DNA of 64,000 bases. Source: Chloroflexota bacterium. Lineage in GTDB: Bacteria; Chloroflexota; Dehalococcoidia; Bin125. A program made the translations under genes and the position numbers. Below, piece by piece: positions 16,497 through 25,498 of this stretch. The notes below the pieces were generated by a model. The model saw only the letters and a list, made by a program, of their open reading frames with translations. It ran no database searches and was not told the origin of the DNA. The stretch spans positions 1 to 64,000 of the forward strand of contig JAPPJZ010000074.1 in assembly GCA_028874365.1 (NCBI GenBank), written 5' to 3'. Numbering within the stretch: position 1 is the first letter of the stretch; each line of letters opens with the position of its first letter.

Positions 16497-17484
16497 AGCG
16501 TGGATCTTGGACGTAGGGCACGGAAACTCGACTGTCATCGAGGACGCTGGATGCGTGTCCATTGTCGACGGCGGAAGGCGAGACGCACTGATTCGCTTCC
16601 TCCTGGAGCGCGGCATCACCAGAATCGACAGCGTGATCGTTTCGCATGCGGACGCTGACCATTGCGGCGGAATCTCCCTGCTACTTGCAGATCCGAGATT
16701 TCGGGTCGGTGAGGTCTTCGTCAATCCCGACCAGCGCCAGACCGGCACTTGGCGCGATTTCCTGTCAGTGATGATCGACGCCAGAGAGCGCGGAACCCAG
16801 TTCCGGCTTGCCTTGAACGACATCGATGCCGCTGATGTTTGCTGTGGAGACAGCCGGCTGGAAGTTCTCGCACCGTCTCAAGACCTCGCGGCTCGAACAG
16901 CGGTCGGGACCACGGCGGACGGCAAGCGACTAGATGCCAATACAATTTCCGCCGTCGTTCGCGTTTGGGCGAGAGAATCACCGCGCCTTCTGCTCACCGG
17001 CGACATCGATCGGATCGGATTCGACGACCTGGTCGCTCACCGTCCAGAACTGAACTCGGATGTGCTCGTCTTCCCTCATCACGGAGGTCTGCCTCGTGGC
17101 GCGGACCCGGAGTCCTTTGCCGAGGCTGTTGTCCGCGCAGTCGATGCGCAGCTCGTCGTGTTCTCGAATAGCCGGGGCCAGTACGGGACTCCCCGTCCGG
17201 AAATTGTGGCGACGGTACTGCGTCGAGGAGGCGATGTCCACATCGCGTGTACACAGTTGTCCCAGCTTTGCGCGGCTGATGCCCCCGAACCGGAGGTTGG
17301 CGCAGAGGACTGGTTGCCGATGGCCGCCGTCTCCCCGTCGAGATGCGCTGGCACGCTGATGATCTCTCTTGCAGAGAGCTTCTCTTACAGGCCCTCGCGG
17401 ACCAGCCATTCTGCGTTCATCAGCAACCATGCCCCGACGGCCTTGTGCATGCGTCAGCCCTTGCAAGGAAGTGCGAGCGGCTGA
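16486..17484 (+). CDS. ComEC-like metallo-beta-lactamase-fold hydrolase
   Basis: The only possible start is TTG 16486, 11 bases inside the receiver gene; an in-frame TAG lies just before it. 332 aa. The first strand WILDVGHGNSTVIED is followed by SHADADHCGGI near residue 50, the HxDxDH metal-binding motif in its ComEC/Rec2-like form. Further ligands are likely in LLLTGDIDR (Asp) and FPHHGG (His). This subgroup includes nucleases and cyclic-dinucleotide or lipid hydrolases. The C-terminal 60 residues, from AVSPSRCAGTL on, look unstructured. As last gene of the coupled cassette it is the best candidate effector, perhaps degrading nucleic acid or a nucleotide signal. No signal peptide. Confidence 0.8.
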   Translation: MAPRAWILDVGHGNSTVIEDAGCVSIVDGGRRDALIRFLLERGITRIDSVIVSHADADHCGGISLLLADPRFRVGEVFVNPDQRQTGTWRDFLSVMIDARERGTQFRLALNDIDAADVCCGDSRLEVLAPSQDLAARTAVGTTADGKRLDANTISAVVRVWARESPRLLLTGDIDRIGFDDLVAHRPELNSDVLVFPHHGGLPRGADPESFAEAVVRAVDAQLVVFSNSRGQYGTPRPEIVATVLRRGGDVHIACTQLSQLCAADAPEPEVGAEDWLPMAAVSPSRCAGTLMISLAESFSYRPSRTSHSAFISNHAPTALCMRQPLQGSASG

Positions 17485-17748
17485 GTCGCATCTGAATGGA
17501 CCACACCGCATGAGGAATGGAGGTATTCCTTCTTCTTCGGAGTGATTAACCGTCGAGAATCGTGGGGCTGTAGTGCCCCGTGACTCTCTGTAGCTGCTTA
17601 CAACACGACTTCCCAAGCGAAAGTTCGCAGTTCGGTAGCGTTTCGCCCACCAGCACGCCCTCTCACGCGGACGCCCCAGCCGGTCATGGTTAGCTCGCGC
17701 TGAAGGCGCTAGCTCTAGCGGGCCGAGCGCCGCTGAACAGAGCCTCAG

Positions 17749-18110
17749 ATGTCCCAGCCAACCCGGGTGCATGTCGTCGTTGGAGGGTTCCCGCCGGGCA
17801 GGCACGGTAGCACCGGCGGCATGCCGGAGCGGACCAGCGATCGTCCGGACGGCCGTCGGCGCATGGCCAAGCTGCCGTACCACGACGTGCTGGGCGGCTA
17901 CTTCATCACCCATCCGCCGATCCGCGAGATGAACGTGAGCGTGTCCGATCACAACCATCCGCTGACATACAACCTGCCCGACTCGTTCCTCTGCAAGGAC
18001 GAGCCCTACATGATCGAAGTGATCCACCCCGATACGCAGATCCTGCTGACCACAACCTCTGTCCCTGGCTATACCACACGAAGCCGGCGCGGCGGCGGTG
18101 CTGACCTGCT
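17749..18110 (+). pseudogene. ThuA-domain protein remnant (internally deleted)
   Basis: The frame opens with RVHVVVGGFPP, the N-terminal strand of ThuA-like (glutamine-amidotransferase-like) domains, then jumps after a short basic linker to GGYFITHPPIREMNVSVSDHNHPLTY and FLCKDEPYMIEVIHPD, the C-terminal third of the same domain. About 80 central residues are missing, so the gene carries an internal deletion. After SVPG the frame loses sense, where MFS-like sequence begins in another frame. No function is expected. Confidence 0.6.
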
Positions 18111-18592
18111 TTGGCGTGGGCTCGCTCGTTGCGCGCGTTCTGCTTGCCGCCTGGGGCGGACCGATGCGGCGGATGAATGGCATTCTCGGCTCGATGATCC
18201 TTGCCGGCGTCGGCGGCGTGATCACGGGGATCTCCGAGAGCCTCGTCGTGACCGCGGCGGGTGTGTTCATCATCGGCGCGTCGTTCGTCTTCGCAATCGG
18301 TCTCAATCGGGTCATCTGGCAGGTCAAGGCAGCCGCTGAAGTACTGGGTCGAGTTTTCGCATTGCGCGTGCTGATTGGAGTCGTGGCGCAGTCGACTGGG
18401 ATCATCCTCGCCGGCCTCACGCTGGCCACCTTCGCGATCCTTTCCTTCGTGGTCCGGCCGATCTGGCGATTGGAAGACGCCCTGCCGGACCAACCACCGC
18501 AGGTGGATTCGGAATCGGATTCGGAACAGGAAGCCGACGAGTCCGCGCGGATGGCGGAGGAAGGACGGGCTGATGACGCGACAGGATGCTGA
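18098..18592 (+). pseudogene. MFS transporter C-terminal fragment
   Basis: 164 codons encode the last four or so transmembrane helices of a macrolide-efflux-type MFS protein: GVGSLVARVLLAAWGG, SMILAGVGGVITGIS, AAGVFIIGASFVFAIGLNRVIWQ and the inter-helix motif EVLGRVFALRVLIG. About 250 N-terminal residues are absent, and the sequence before it is the ThuA remnant. The tail is very acidic (SESDSEQEADES). It could be transcribed but would not make a transporter. Confidence 0.65.
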
Positions 18593-18656
18593 CCCCTCGC
18601 TCCCTGGTCGCGGTCTCGACTACCAGCGGATGCCGGGACACTGACTGCTGGCGCGG

Positions 18657-19345
18657 ATGGGCAAGCGAGTACTCAGGCCGGGCGGGTTTGAGCTGACTCA
18701 GCAAATGCTTGACGGGCTCGAGATCGGTCTGGAAGACGATGTCGTCGAGTTTGCACCGGTCCTCGGGGTGACCGCGCGCGGCGCTAGAACGAGAGCCGCG
18801 GTCGTACATCGGAATCGAAGGCGATGAGCGCGCAGCGAAACAAGTGCGCAGCTATCTCAAAGGAGACAGAGCTGCCTGACGCATCCGCCTCGGTTGTGTA
18901 TGGCGAGGCGATGCTGACCATGCAGACCGAACGACACAAGGCCGAGATTGTCGCTGAAGCCGCCCGTGGTTTGCGTTCGGGTGGCCGGTACGGCATCCAC
19001 GAGCTCGCGCTGGAGCCCGACGCCCTGTCTGAGGAGCTAGAACAGGAGATTCAGCAGGCGCTGTCGGGCGCGATTCACATCGGGGCGCGGCCGCTCACGC
19101 CAAGCGAGTGGCCCATCTTGCTGGACGAGCGGGGACTTCAGGTTGAACTCCAAGTCAGCGCGCCGATGCATCTGCTGGAGCCGCGTCGCTTGCTGCGCGA
19201 TGAGGGAGTCGCGGGAACGCTGCGTTTTGCCTGGAATGTCGTGCGGACCCCGCACGCACGTCGGCGCATCCGGGCGATGCGCTCGGGCTTCCGCCGCTAT
19301 GCCGAGCAGCTGAGCGCCATTGAGATCGTCGCGGTCAAACAGTAG
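18657..19345 (+). pseudogene. Class I SAM-dependent methyltransferase, twice frameshifted
   Basis: Three frames join into one methyltransferase. The first frame from ATG 18657 reads MGKRVLRPGGFELTQQMLDG then VVEFAPVLGVTARGA, where FAPVLGVTA is a SAM-binding motif I variant. A second frame, opening near 18802, continues with YIGIEGDERAAKQV. The third (track ORF 18824-19345) reads ASVVYGEAMLTMQTERHKAE and GGRYGIHELALEPDALSEE, motifs IV to VI, to the end of the protein at TAG 19345. Two single-base shifts are needed. Either the gene is dead or the assembly has two errors within about 100 bases; the surrounding pseudogenes favour decay. Confidence 0.65.
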
Positions 19346-19585
19346 GGGGACGACGAAGCGTCCTCACAGGCGCGCAGGTCTACTGGGCTGCTCGAGTCGA
19401 TTCGCCGTTACGCGACCGACGTGATGCCCTGGACAAAGGCCCGGTAACATCGTGCCTGACGGGCTCAACGCGTAGAGGGAAACCGAAGCTTCTGCCCAGT
19501 GATCTGGCGGTCCGAGCGAGCGAAGCAGAGGAGTCCCTCTGGACCGGTCGCGTTGGCTCGCTGGCTGGAAACAGTGCCAGCGGGA

Positions 19586-20833
19586 CTACTCGTTCTCCAG
19601 AACCCGCTCCTGGATGTCGCGCAGGAACTGGGCGAGGTCGGCGATCGCTTCCGGCAGTCGCGGTCCGAAGCCGAGCAGGTACAGGTCGGCCATCGATATC
19701 ACGTGAGGACCCCGGCCCGCTTTCGTTTGGGCCATTCCGGGGATTTCGAGCAGTCCATCAATGCCGCCGACCACGGCGAGTCCCCGGTCCATGACCAGGT
19801 ACACGTCAGGATCCGCCGCAACCAGCGCTTCCGGCGTCAGCGGTTGCCAGCCGACGATGCCGGCTTCAGCGGCGGCATCGATGCCGCCCGCCGCCTCGAT
19901 GATCGTTTGCGCTTGGTTGCCTTCGCCGGAGACGAGCTGTAGGCCGCCTCGACGGATGTAGATGTGCATCACGCGCAGGGGCTTGTCGTTTTCTGCCGCA
20001 GCGATGACCGCGTCCATGCGTTTCTCCACATCGATGGCGAGTGCATCCGCTCGCCCGGGAATGCCGAGCGCCTGACCAACGAAGCGAATCTTGATCTGCG
20101 GCGCGTCCAGGCCGTTGAGGTCTTCGATGATCAGCACTTCCACCCCGGCCTGACGCAACTGCTCGAGCACTTCGGCCGGACCGGCCATGGGCGTGCCGAT
20201 AATCAGGGTCGGCTCGAAGTCGAGAATCGCCTCGGCATTGAGAGCGCCGGCGAAGCCGAGGTTCGGGAGCTCTTCCGCGACCCGCGGAAAGATCGAACTG
20301 GTATCCCGGGCGACCAGGAACTCCTGCACGCCCAGGGCGTAGACGATCTCGGTGATGTCGCCGAAGAGCGTGATCAGACGAGTGCCCTCGGGCACCGCCT
20401 CTTCTGGCTCCATCTGTTCCGTCTGTTGCTGCTGCATGGATGTTTGTCGCTGCGATTGTTGTTGCTGCGCGGGAGCGCTCTGCTGTTCGGCCGCTTCGGT
20501 GGAATCCGCTTGAGACTGGGATTGCTGCGCAGCTGCAGACGCCGTCGTCTGCTGTTCCTGCTGGGCCGCCTGTTGCGCCGATGTCGATTGCGTCAGCTCC
20601 GATTGATTCTCGGCCGGTTGCGTCTGAGCAGCCTGGTCCCGTGCTGCCGCGGATTCTTGCTGTTGTTCGGCTTCGCCGAAGCCTTGCTGCTGCTCTGTCG
20701 ATTGCTGGACATCCTGCTGGGAGATCGACTGCGATGGTTCGTCTTCGCCGCAAGCTGTTGCGAGTATTGCGAAACCCAGCACTAGACCAACAAGTATTCC
20801 GGCGCGCCAAAGTGGACTCTTCGATCGCGGCAT
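19586..20833 (-). CDS. Haem/siderophore ABC transporter binding lipoprotein (HmuT/BtuF-like)
   Basis: ATG 20833 (MPRSKSPLWRAG) is preferred over the track start. 415 aa. A signal peptide (ILVGLVLGFAILATAC) ends in a lipobox Cys near residue 28. Residues about 33-145 are a low-complexity Gln/Ser/Ala/Glu linker, far longer than usual. The binding domain follows: RLITLFGDITEIVYALG.. , NLGFAGALNAEAILDFEPTLII, GWQPLTPEALVAADPDVYLVM, typical class III (TroA-like) binding proteins for haem, siderophores or cobalamin. It would deliver its ligand to a FecCD permease; the only one in the window is at 45952-47055. The ferrochelatase lies 130 bases upstream on the same strand, supporting haem as ligand. 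Confidence 0.85.
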   Translation of the reverse strand: MPRSKSPLWRAGILVGLVLGFAILATACGEDEPSQSISQQDVQQSTEQQQGFGEAEQQQESAAARDQAAQTQPAENQSELTQSTSAQQAAQQEQQTTASAAAQQSQSQADSTEAAEQQSAPAQQQQSQRQTSMQQQQTEQMEPEEAVPEGTRLITLFGDITEIVYALGVQEFLVARDTSSIFPRVAEELPNLGFAGALNAEAILDFEPTLIIGTPMAGPAEVLEQLRQAGVEVLIIEDLNGLDAPQIKIRFVGQALGIPGRADALAIDVEKRMDAVIAAAENDKPLRVMHIYIRRGGLQLVSGEGNQAQTIIEAAGGIDAAAEAGIVGWQPLTPEALVAADPDVYLVMDRGLAVVGGIDGLLEIPGMAQTKAGRGPHVISMADLYLLGFGPRLPEAIADLAQFLRDIQERVLENE

Positions 20834-20963
20834 GGGTGTCGTCCTTCGTGATGAATTTCTCAAGCTCCGAGCGCCCCTACTGGTATATCACCAAAAGCTG
20901 CCATAAACGACAGAAACAGAACCAGATGGATGGTTGCTTGATATCCAGGCGGCCAGAACGCGG

Positions 20964-21920
20964 CTAACCCTCGAGGTCGACGGTCCTGGTTCCGACTCCG
21001 CTCACAATCAGTTCGTGTAACACCTCGATGAACTCGGAATCATCGTTGGGCATTTCAATTCTCGACAGATTGATGCCGAGATCGTCGGCTCGCTCAATGG
21101 CCTCAATGTCGATGTCGTAAAGGAATTCCAGGTGGTCGCAGACGAAGCCAAACGGCACCGAGAGGACGTTGGTCCGCCCCTCGGCGGCGATCGTGTCGAT
21201 CGCGTCAAGGATGTCCGGGCCGAGCCAGGGTGTTGGTGTCTTTCCGGCGCTCTGGTAGGCGAATCGCCAGGACGACACCCCGGCAGCTCGCGCCACAGCG
21301 CCGGCGCTGTGGAGTAACTCCGCGGGATACGGGTCGCGCGAGTTGACGATTCGAGCCGGGAGGCAGTGCGCCGAAAACACGACCTCCACATGCGCCGGAT
21401 CCGCGTCAATCCGGCGAAGCGCGTCGTCGATTCGTCGCGCAATTGGGTCGACAAAGCGCGGGTTGGCGTGCCCGCTCTGAATGAACGCGGTCGGCGGCGG
21501 ATCGGACAGACGATCGAGGGCCCGGCGCATCAGCTTCTCGTAGCCGGCAATGCTGAGCATGGAGTAACACGGCGCCAGTGGAAAACCGACCAGTTCGTCC
21601 ATTCGGTCGCCGTCGATTTTATCGATCGCCTCTGCGATGTACGGATGCCAGTGCTTCATGCCGACATAAACCCGCCGCTCGTCTTCGGGACAGTCCTGGT
21701 TGAGCCGGGCTTCCAGGTTCCTGGCTACGCGTTCGGTGATCTCAAGCAGCGGCGTCTTGCCGCCGACGCGGCGGTAACGCTCGGTCAACTCGGCAACAGC
21801 ATCGGGGGATGGCGTCTGTCCGCCGCGAATATCTCGGTAGTAGGGCTCGACTTCGTCCAGGTTGCGCTGCGTACCGTACGCCATGAGCAGGACGCCGTTG
21901 CGCCCATGTTGCGCGGACAT
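20964..21920 (-). CDS. cpfC: Coproporphyrin III ferrochelatase
   Basis: 318 aa, ATG 21920. Inserts Fe2+ into coproporphyrin III (or protoporphyrin IX) in haem synthesis. Family motifs: LLMAYGTQRNLDEVEPYYRDI at the N-terminus, VGMKHWHPYIAEAI, GFPLAPCYS, the active-site region VVFSAHCLPARIV with the metal-binding His near residue 190, the W..AYQSAGKTPTPWLGPDI block, and VPFGFVCDHLEFLYDID with the catalytic Glu. It starts one base inside the stop of the coproheme decarboxylase, which marks the coproporphyrin-dependent route used by Gram-positives and relatives; hence cpfC rather than hemH. Cytoplasmic or membrane-associated. Confidence 0.93.
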   Translation of the reverse strand: MSAQHGRNGVLLMAYGTQRNLDEVEPYYRDIRGGQTPSPDAVAELTERYRRVGGKTPLLEITERVARNLEARLNQDCPEDERRVYVGMKHWHPYIAEAIDKIDGDRMDELVGFPLAPCYSMLSIAGYEKLMRRALDRLSDPPPTAFIQSGHANPRFVDPIARRIDDALRRIDADPAHVEVVFSAHCLPARIVNSRDPYPAELLHSAGAVARAAGVSSWRFAYQSAGKTPTPWLGPDILDAIDTIAAEGRTNVLSVPFGFVCDHLEFLYDIDIEAIERADDLGINLSRIEMPNDDSEFIEVLHELIVSGVGTRTVDLEG

Positions 21921-22579
21921 CAGCCGATCAATTCCAGAATGCGCTCGGGAGACCGATGCACGCAGGTGAAGATCGGCGTGTCAGCCAGGGTGTGCCTCCG
22001 CGCTTCGGTAGAACGTAGGTCTGTGACTAGATCCTGGAACTCGGCCAGCGACTCCGTCTCGTAACCGACGATGAACTCCTGATCGCCCAGCCCCGTGGAG
22101 TAGAGCAGGATCTGCGCGATCTTGGGATATGTGCGGCCGACCTTGATGTGTTCACCCGTCATCTTGCCTCGGTTCTCGCGGGAGAACAGGTACCACTCAG
22201 CCGTCTTTGTGAACGGATAGAGGACGAAATAGCGCTGCTTGTCGGCGATTTCCTCAGCGTGATCCTGCTCAGTCCGCGCCTGACCTTAGGTCGAGCGGCG
22301 AAGCAGTCCGAAGTATGAATAGCTCACCTCAAGGAACTTGCCGAGCTCGGTGCGGAGCAGTGAACGGAGGGTCTCCTCAAGCGGCTCAAGGCCATCAGCG
22401 CTGCGCCAGAGCATGAAGTCGGCGTCGGCGCGAATGCCCATCAGGCTGAACGAGCGGCACGGAACCTGGCTTTCGGTCTCGCTCAGGCTACGAAGAAACT
22501 GGTCGCGACCGTCCGCCCTGCTCTCGGCGTCAAGTCTGCGCCAGGCCGGATCGAGCCTGAAGAAGACGAACTGAACCAC
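21920..22579 (-). pseudogene. chdC: Coproheme decarboxylase (HemQ/ChdC) with an in-frame stop
   Basis: Two track ORFs (22286-22579 and 21920-22162) are one gene in one frame split by a single TAA at 22286-22288. The 41 codons between TAA and the second ORF's ATG read on in frame: EEIADKQRYFVLYPFTKT then AEWYLFSRENRGK, with the YPFTK segment that carries the catalytic Tyr region. The N-terminal half has VVQFVFFRLDPAWR and FLEVSYSYFGLL; the C-terminal half has EHIKVGR and STEARRH, all classic ChdC. Total about 219 codons plus stop. The GTG at 22579 is a weak start and the frame is open further upstream. Options: true nonsense mutation, sequencing error, or stop read-through. The enzyme makes haem b from coprohaem and sits next to its partner cpfC. 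Confidence 0.8.
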
Positions 22580-22731
22580 CGACTCGTTGATCGGCGCCTG
22601 CGCTGTTTCCTTGGACAGGTCTCGCTTTCCATCGAATCGGCGACAAGGGTTGGGCGAATGCCTCGCCCTCCGCGCCGCTCACGGCACCTCTGGAGGGTGC
22701 TTATCCCCATTGCATCTAAATCTTCCTAAAG

Positions 22732-22746
22732 TTGCATAGATTGCAA
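22732..22746. promoter_or_regulatory. Inverted repeat TTGCA-N5-TGCAA, candidate iron-responsive operator
   Basis: A perfect 5-bp palindrome TTGCA TAGAT TGCAA lies in the AT-richer gap between the leftward haem genes and the rightward imelysin operon, about 60 bases before the imelysin ATG. A second TTGCA-like half (ATTGCATCTAAA) lies about 22 bases to the left. Both flanking operons are iron/haem related, so a Fur/DtxR-type or other metal-responsive repressor is a reasonable reading. The identity of the regulator is unknown. Confidence 0.45.
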
Positions 22747-22806
22747 GTATCTGTAGAATCTCTCAGTGAGCGAGCAAGATCGAACTTCCCCGAGGAGGAC
22801 CTGCCA

Positions 22807-23988
22807 ATGCATGCTCAGATTCGCCGCTTGTCGCGGTTCAGGTTGTCACTGTCGACGATTCCCTTGGTCGCTGCCATCGCGCTCGCGGCCTGTTCTGGAG
22901 ACGATGCGCCGGACGTCTCGGCTACAGATGTGGTCGAGCATTACGCTGACGGGGTGCATCACACCTATGTGCTCAGTCTCAATAGCGCGGTTGTGATGCG
23001 CGAGGCGATCCACGCGTTCCTCGACGATCCGACCCCTTCCACGCTCGAGGGGGCGAAGCGGGCCTGGTTAACCGCGCGTGACGACTACGGTCCCACCGAG
23101 GCCTACCGCTTCTACGACGGACCGATTGACAACGAGGAAGACGGTCCCGAAGGCCAACTCAACGCTTGGCCGATGGACGAATCCTACGTTGACTACGTCG
23201 AAGGCAATCCTGGCTCCGGGATCATCAACATGGTCGATGAGTACCCCGAGATCGCAACCGACCTGCTGATTGCGCTCAATGAAGCCGGCGGCGAAGAGAA
23301 CGTTTCAACCGGCTGGCACGCAATCGAGTTCCTCCTCTGGGGTCAGGACATGAACGCCGACGGTCCCGGCGACCGCCCAATCGAGGACTACACGATCAAC
23401 GCCAACGCCGACCGCCGCGCCACCTACCTCACGGTCGTCACCGACCTGCTAATCGACGATCTGCAGTCGATGGTCGATGCCTGGGCGCCAGGAAGCTCCA
23501 GCAACTACCGCGCCGAGTTCCTCGACCTCGATACGGATGAAGCGCTGGTCAAGATCATCACTGGTATCGGCGAACTGTCCCGCGGCGAACTCGCCGGCGA
23601 GCGCATGGTCGTCGCCTACGAGGCCCGCTCCCAAGAAGACGAGCACTCATGCTTCTCCGACAACACGGTCAACGACATCATCGCGAACGCCAAGGGCATC
23701 CAGAATGTCTGGCTGGGCGACTTCGGAGCGCTGGTTGGCCCCGGCATCGTCGACCTGGTCCGCCAGGAAGACCCGGAACTCGCCGATCAGCTGACCATGG
23801 AGATCGCGGCCAGCGTCGCCTACGCGACGGCGATTCCTTCGCCGTTTGACGCACATCTGATCGCCGACCTGCCCAACTCCGATGCCGGACGCCGCGCCGT
23901 GCTGACCACGATCGAGTCGCTGGAAGACCAGACTGACAAGATCGTCGCCGCCGCCGAGGCGCTCGGCGTCAGCATCAATGTGACGTAG
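22807..23988 (+). CDS. Imelysin-family iron-regulated lipoprotein
   Basis: ATG 22807, with GAGGAGGA about 8 bases upstream; 393 aa. Signal peptide ends in the lipobox LAAC at about residue 29. The domain matches imelysin/IrpA-like proteins: repeated helical bundles, the GxHxxE signature in TGWHAIEFLLWGQD near residue 180, and a second-repeat GIGELSRGELAGERM. The family is iron-regulated in many bacteria and is thought to take part in iron uptake at the envelope, although peptidase activity was once proposed. It starts a four-gene operon (imelysin, di-haem oxidoreductase, imelysin, HTTM) and is divergent from the haem genes. Confidence 0.9.
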   Translation: MHAQIRRLSRFRLSLSTIPLVAAIALAACSGDDAPDVSATDVVEHYADGVHHTYVLSLNSAVVMREAIHAFLDDPTPSTLEGAKRAWLTARDDYGPTEAYRFYDGPIDNEEDGPEGQLNAWPMDESYVDYVEGNPGSGIINMVDEYPEIATDLLIALNEAGGEENVSTGWHAIEFLLWGQDMNADGPGDRPIEDYTINANADRRATYLTVVTDLLIDDLQSMVDAWAPGSSSNYRAEFLDLDTDEALVKIITGIGELSRGELAGERMVVAYEARSQEDEHSCFSDNTVNDIIANAKGIQNVWLGDFGALVGPGIVDLVRQEDPELADQLTMEIAASVAYATAIPSPFDAHLIADLPNSDAGRRAVLTTIESLEDQTDKIVAAAEALGVSINVT

Positions 23989-24004
23989 GACCGGCGCCGA
24001 CTCG

Positions 24005-25480
24005 ATGCCCGGGCGATATGCCGCCAGACGACGCGCCATCGCCGCGGGCATCGGGATCATGTTCGCGCTGCTGATCACCGCCCTGGCCTCCACGGTCTGT
24101 TCCGACGGCGGAGTCGATGGCGGGCCGCTGGGTCTTACCGCCGACGACACTGCCAACCTCTTCAGTGGCGGAGAGACAACCGCGACGAACGTTACCCGTA
24201 ACGCCTTCTCGTTCTCGGCGCGCAATCTGAATCGAGAGCAGCGACGCCGGTTCGAGATTGGCGATAGCTTCTTTGAACAGAACTGGGTCACAGCGCCGGC
24301 CTCGACCGAGGCACGCGACGGACTGGGACCCACGTTCAATGCCCAGTCCTGCTCCAGCTGTCACGCGCTCGATGGCCGCGGCAGACCTCCATTCTCCAAT
24401 GATGATCCAGAACGCGGCTTGCTGCTTCGACTCTCGCTGCCGGAGAAGTTCCGCGATCTGTTCGCCCCCGACTCTCTGGCCGCGCCAAAGGGAGGGCCAG
24501 TGCCCGATCCGGTGTACGGCGGACAACTTCAAGACCGCGCAATCCACCGGGTCGAGCCCGAGGGCCGAATGGTCATTACCTACGTCGAGATCCAGGGCTC
24601 ATACGCCGACGGAACCACGTATACGCTGCTCAAGCCCACCTATGAAATTGCCGACCCGGCGTTCGGTCCTCCGCACGAAGAGCTGCAGATCTCACCGCGC
24701 GTCGCGCCGAGCGTCTTCGGCGTTGGATTGCTCGAAGCGATTCCCGTTGAAATCCTGGAACTCCTCGCCGATCCCGACGACGAGGATGGCAATGGCGTCT
24801 CAGGGCGCATCCACATGATCTGGAATCCGGAGACGGGTCAGTTCGATGTAGGACGATTCGGCTGGAAGGCGACCGTGCCCAGCGTCCGACAGCAATCGGC
24901 CAACGCGTTCCTCGGTGACATTGGGATCACCTCAAGCATTCATCGCGAACAGAACTGTCCCGAAGCTCAGACATCCTGCCAGGAGGCATTGTCCGGAGGC
25001 GATCCCGAGGTCTCGGACGACCGGCTGGAAGCGGTGGTCTTCTATTCGCAGACCCTCGCCGTCCCCGCTGCACGCGGCTACCGAGAACGCAAGGAGGGCG
25101 CCGAGCTGTTTTTCGCCGCCGGCTGCCACCTCTGTCACGTGCCCAGGATGACCACGGGCGACCACGAGATCGCAGCGCTGAGCGGGCAGCTCATCCTGCC
25201 TTACACCGACCTGCTGCTGCACGACATGGGGCCCGAGTTGAGCGACGACCGGCCCGTGCACGACGCCGCCGGTTCGGAGTGGCGGACGCCGCCGCTCTGG
25301 GGGATCGGCCTGATCGAGGCTGTCAACGGACATAACCACCTCTTGCACGACGGCAGGGCTCGCGGAGTCGCCGAGGCAATCCTATGGCACGGCGGCGAGG
25401 CCGAAGCGTCGCGCGAGGCCTTCCGCAACATGTCGGCTGAGGACCGCCAGAGCCTGATCGATTTCATCAACTCCCTCTAA
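24005..25480 (+). CDS. Di-haem oxidoreductase (DHOR/thiol oxidoreductase family)
   Basis: 491 aa, ATG 24005, 16 bases after the imelysin stop. An N-terminal hydrophobic segment (AAGIGIMFALLITALAS) is a signal peptide or anchor. Two c-type haem motifs are visible: CSSCH near residue 117 and CHLCH near residue 377, spaced as in the two-domain DHOR family, with family segments GLGPTFNAQSCSSCHALDGRG, HEELQISPRVAPSVFGVGLLEAI and FGWKATVPSVRQQ. The C-terminal WRTPPLWGIGLIEAVNGH...LLHDGRARGVAEAILWHGG is typical. Located outside the membrane, it probably does redox chemistry on iron or an iron carrier together with the imelysins. Confidence 0.92.
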   Translation: MPGRYAARRRAIAAGIGIMFALLITALASTVCSDGGVDGGPLGLTADDTANLFSGGETTATNVTRNAFSFSARNLNREQRRRFEIGDSFFEQNWVTAPASTEARDGLGPTFNAQSCSSCHALDGRGRPPFSNDDPERGLLLRLSLPEKFRDLFAPDSLAAPKGGPVPDPVYGGQLQDRAIHRVEPEGRMVITYVEIQGSYADGTTYTLLKPTYEIADPAFGPPHEELQISPRVAPSVFGVGLLEAIPVEILELLADPDDEDGNGVSGRIHMIWNPETGQFDVGRFGWKATVPSVRQQSANAFLGDIGITSSIHREQNCPEAQTSCQEALSGGDPEVSDDRLEAVVFYSQTLAVPAARGYRERKEGAELFFAAGCHLCHVPRMTTGDHEIAALSGQLILPYTDLLLHDMGPELSDDRPVHDAAGSEWRTPPLWGIGLIEAVNGHNHLLHDGRARGVAEAILWHGGEAEASREAFRNMSAEDRQSLIDFINSL

Positions 25481-25498
25481 TCTCCGAGCGGACACACC

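Noticed and set aside
17906-18493. Minus-strand ORF over the MFS fragment
   Set aside because: It is a charged Glu/Asp/Arg-rich shadow; the plus strand carries clear transmembrane motifs.
19964-20785. Leucine-rich plus-strand ORF
   Set aside because: It is the antisense of the Gln-rich linker of the haem-binding lipoprotein (CAG/CTG repeats read as Leu).
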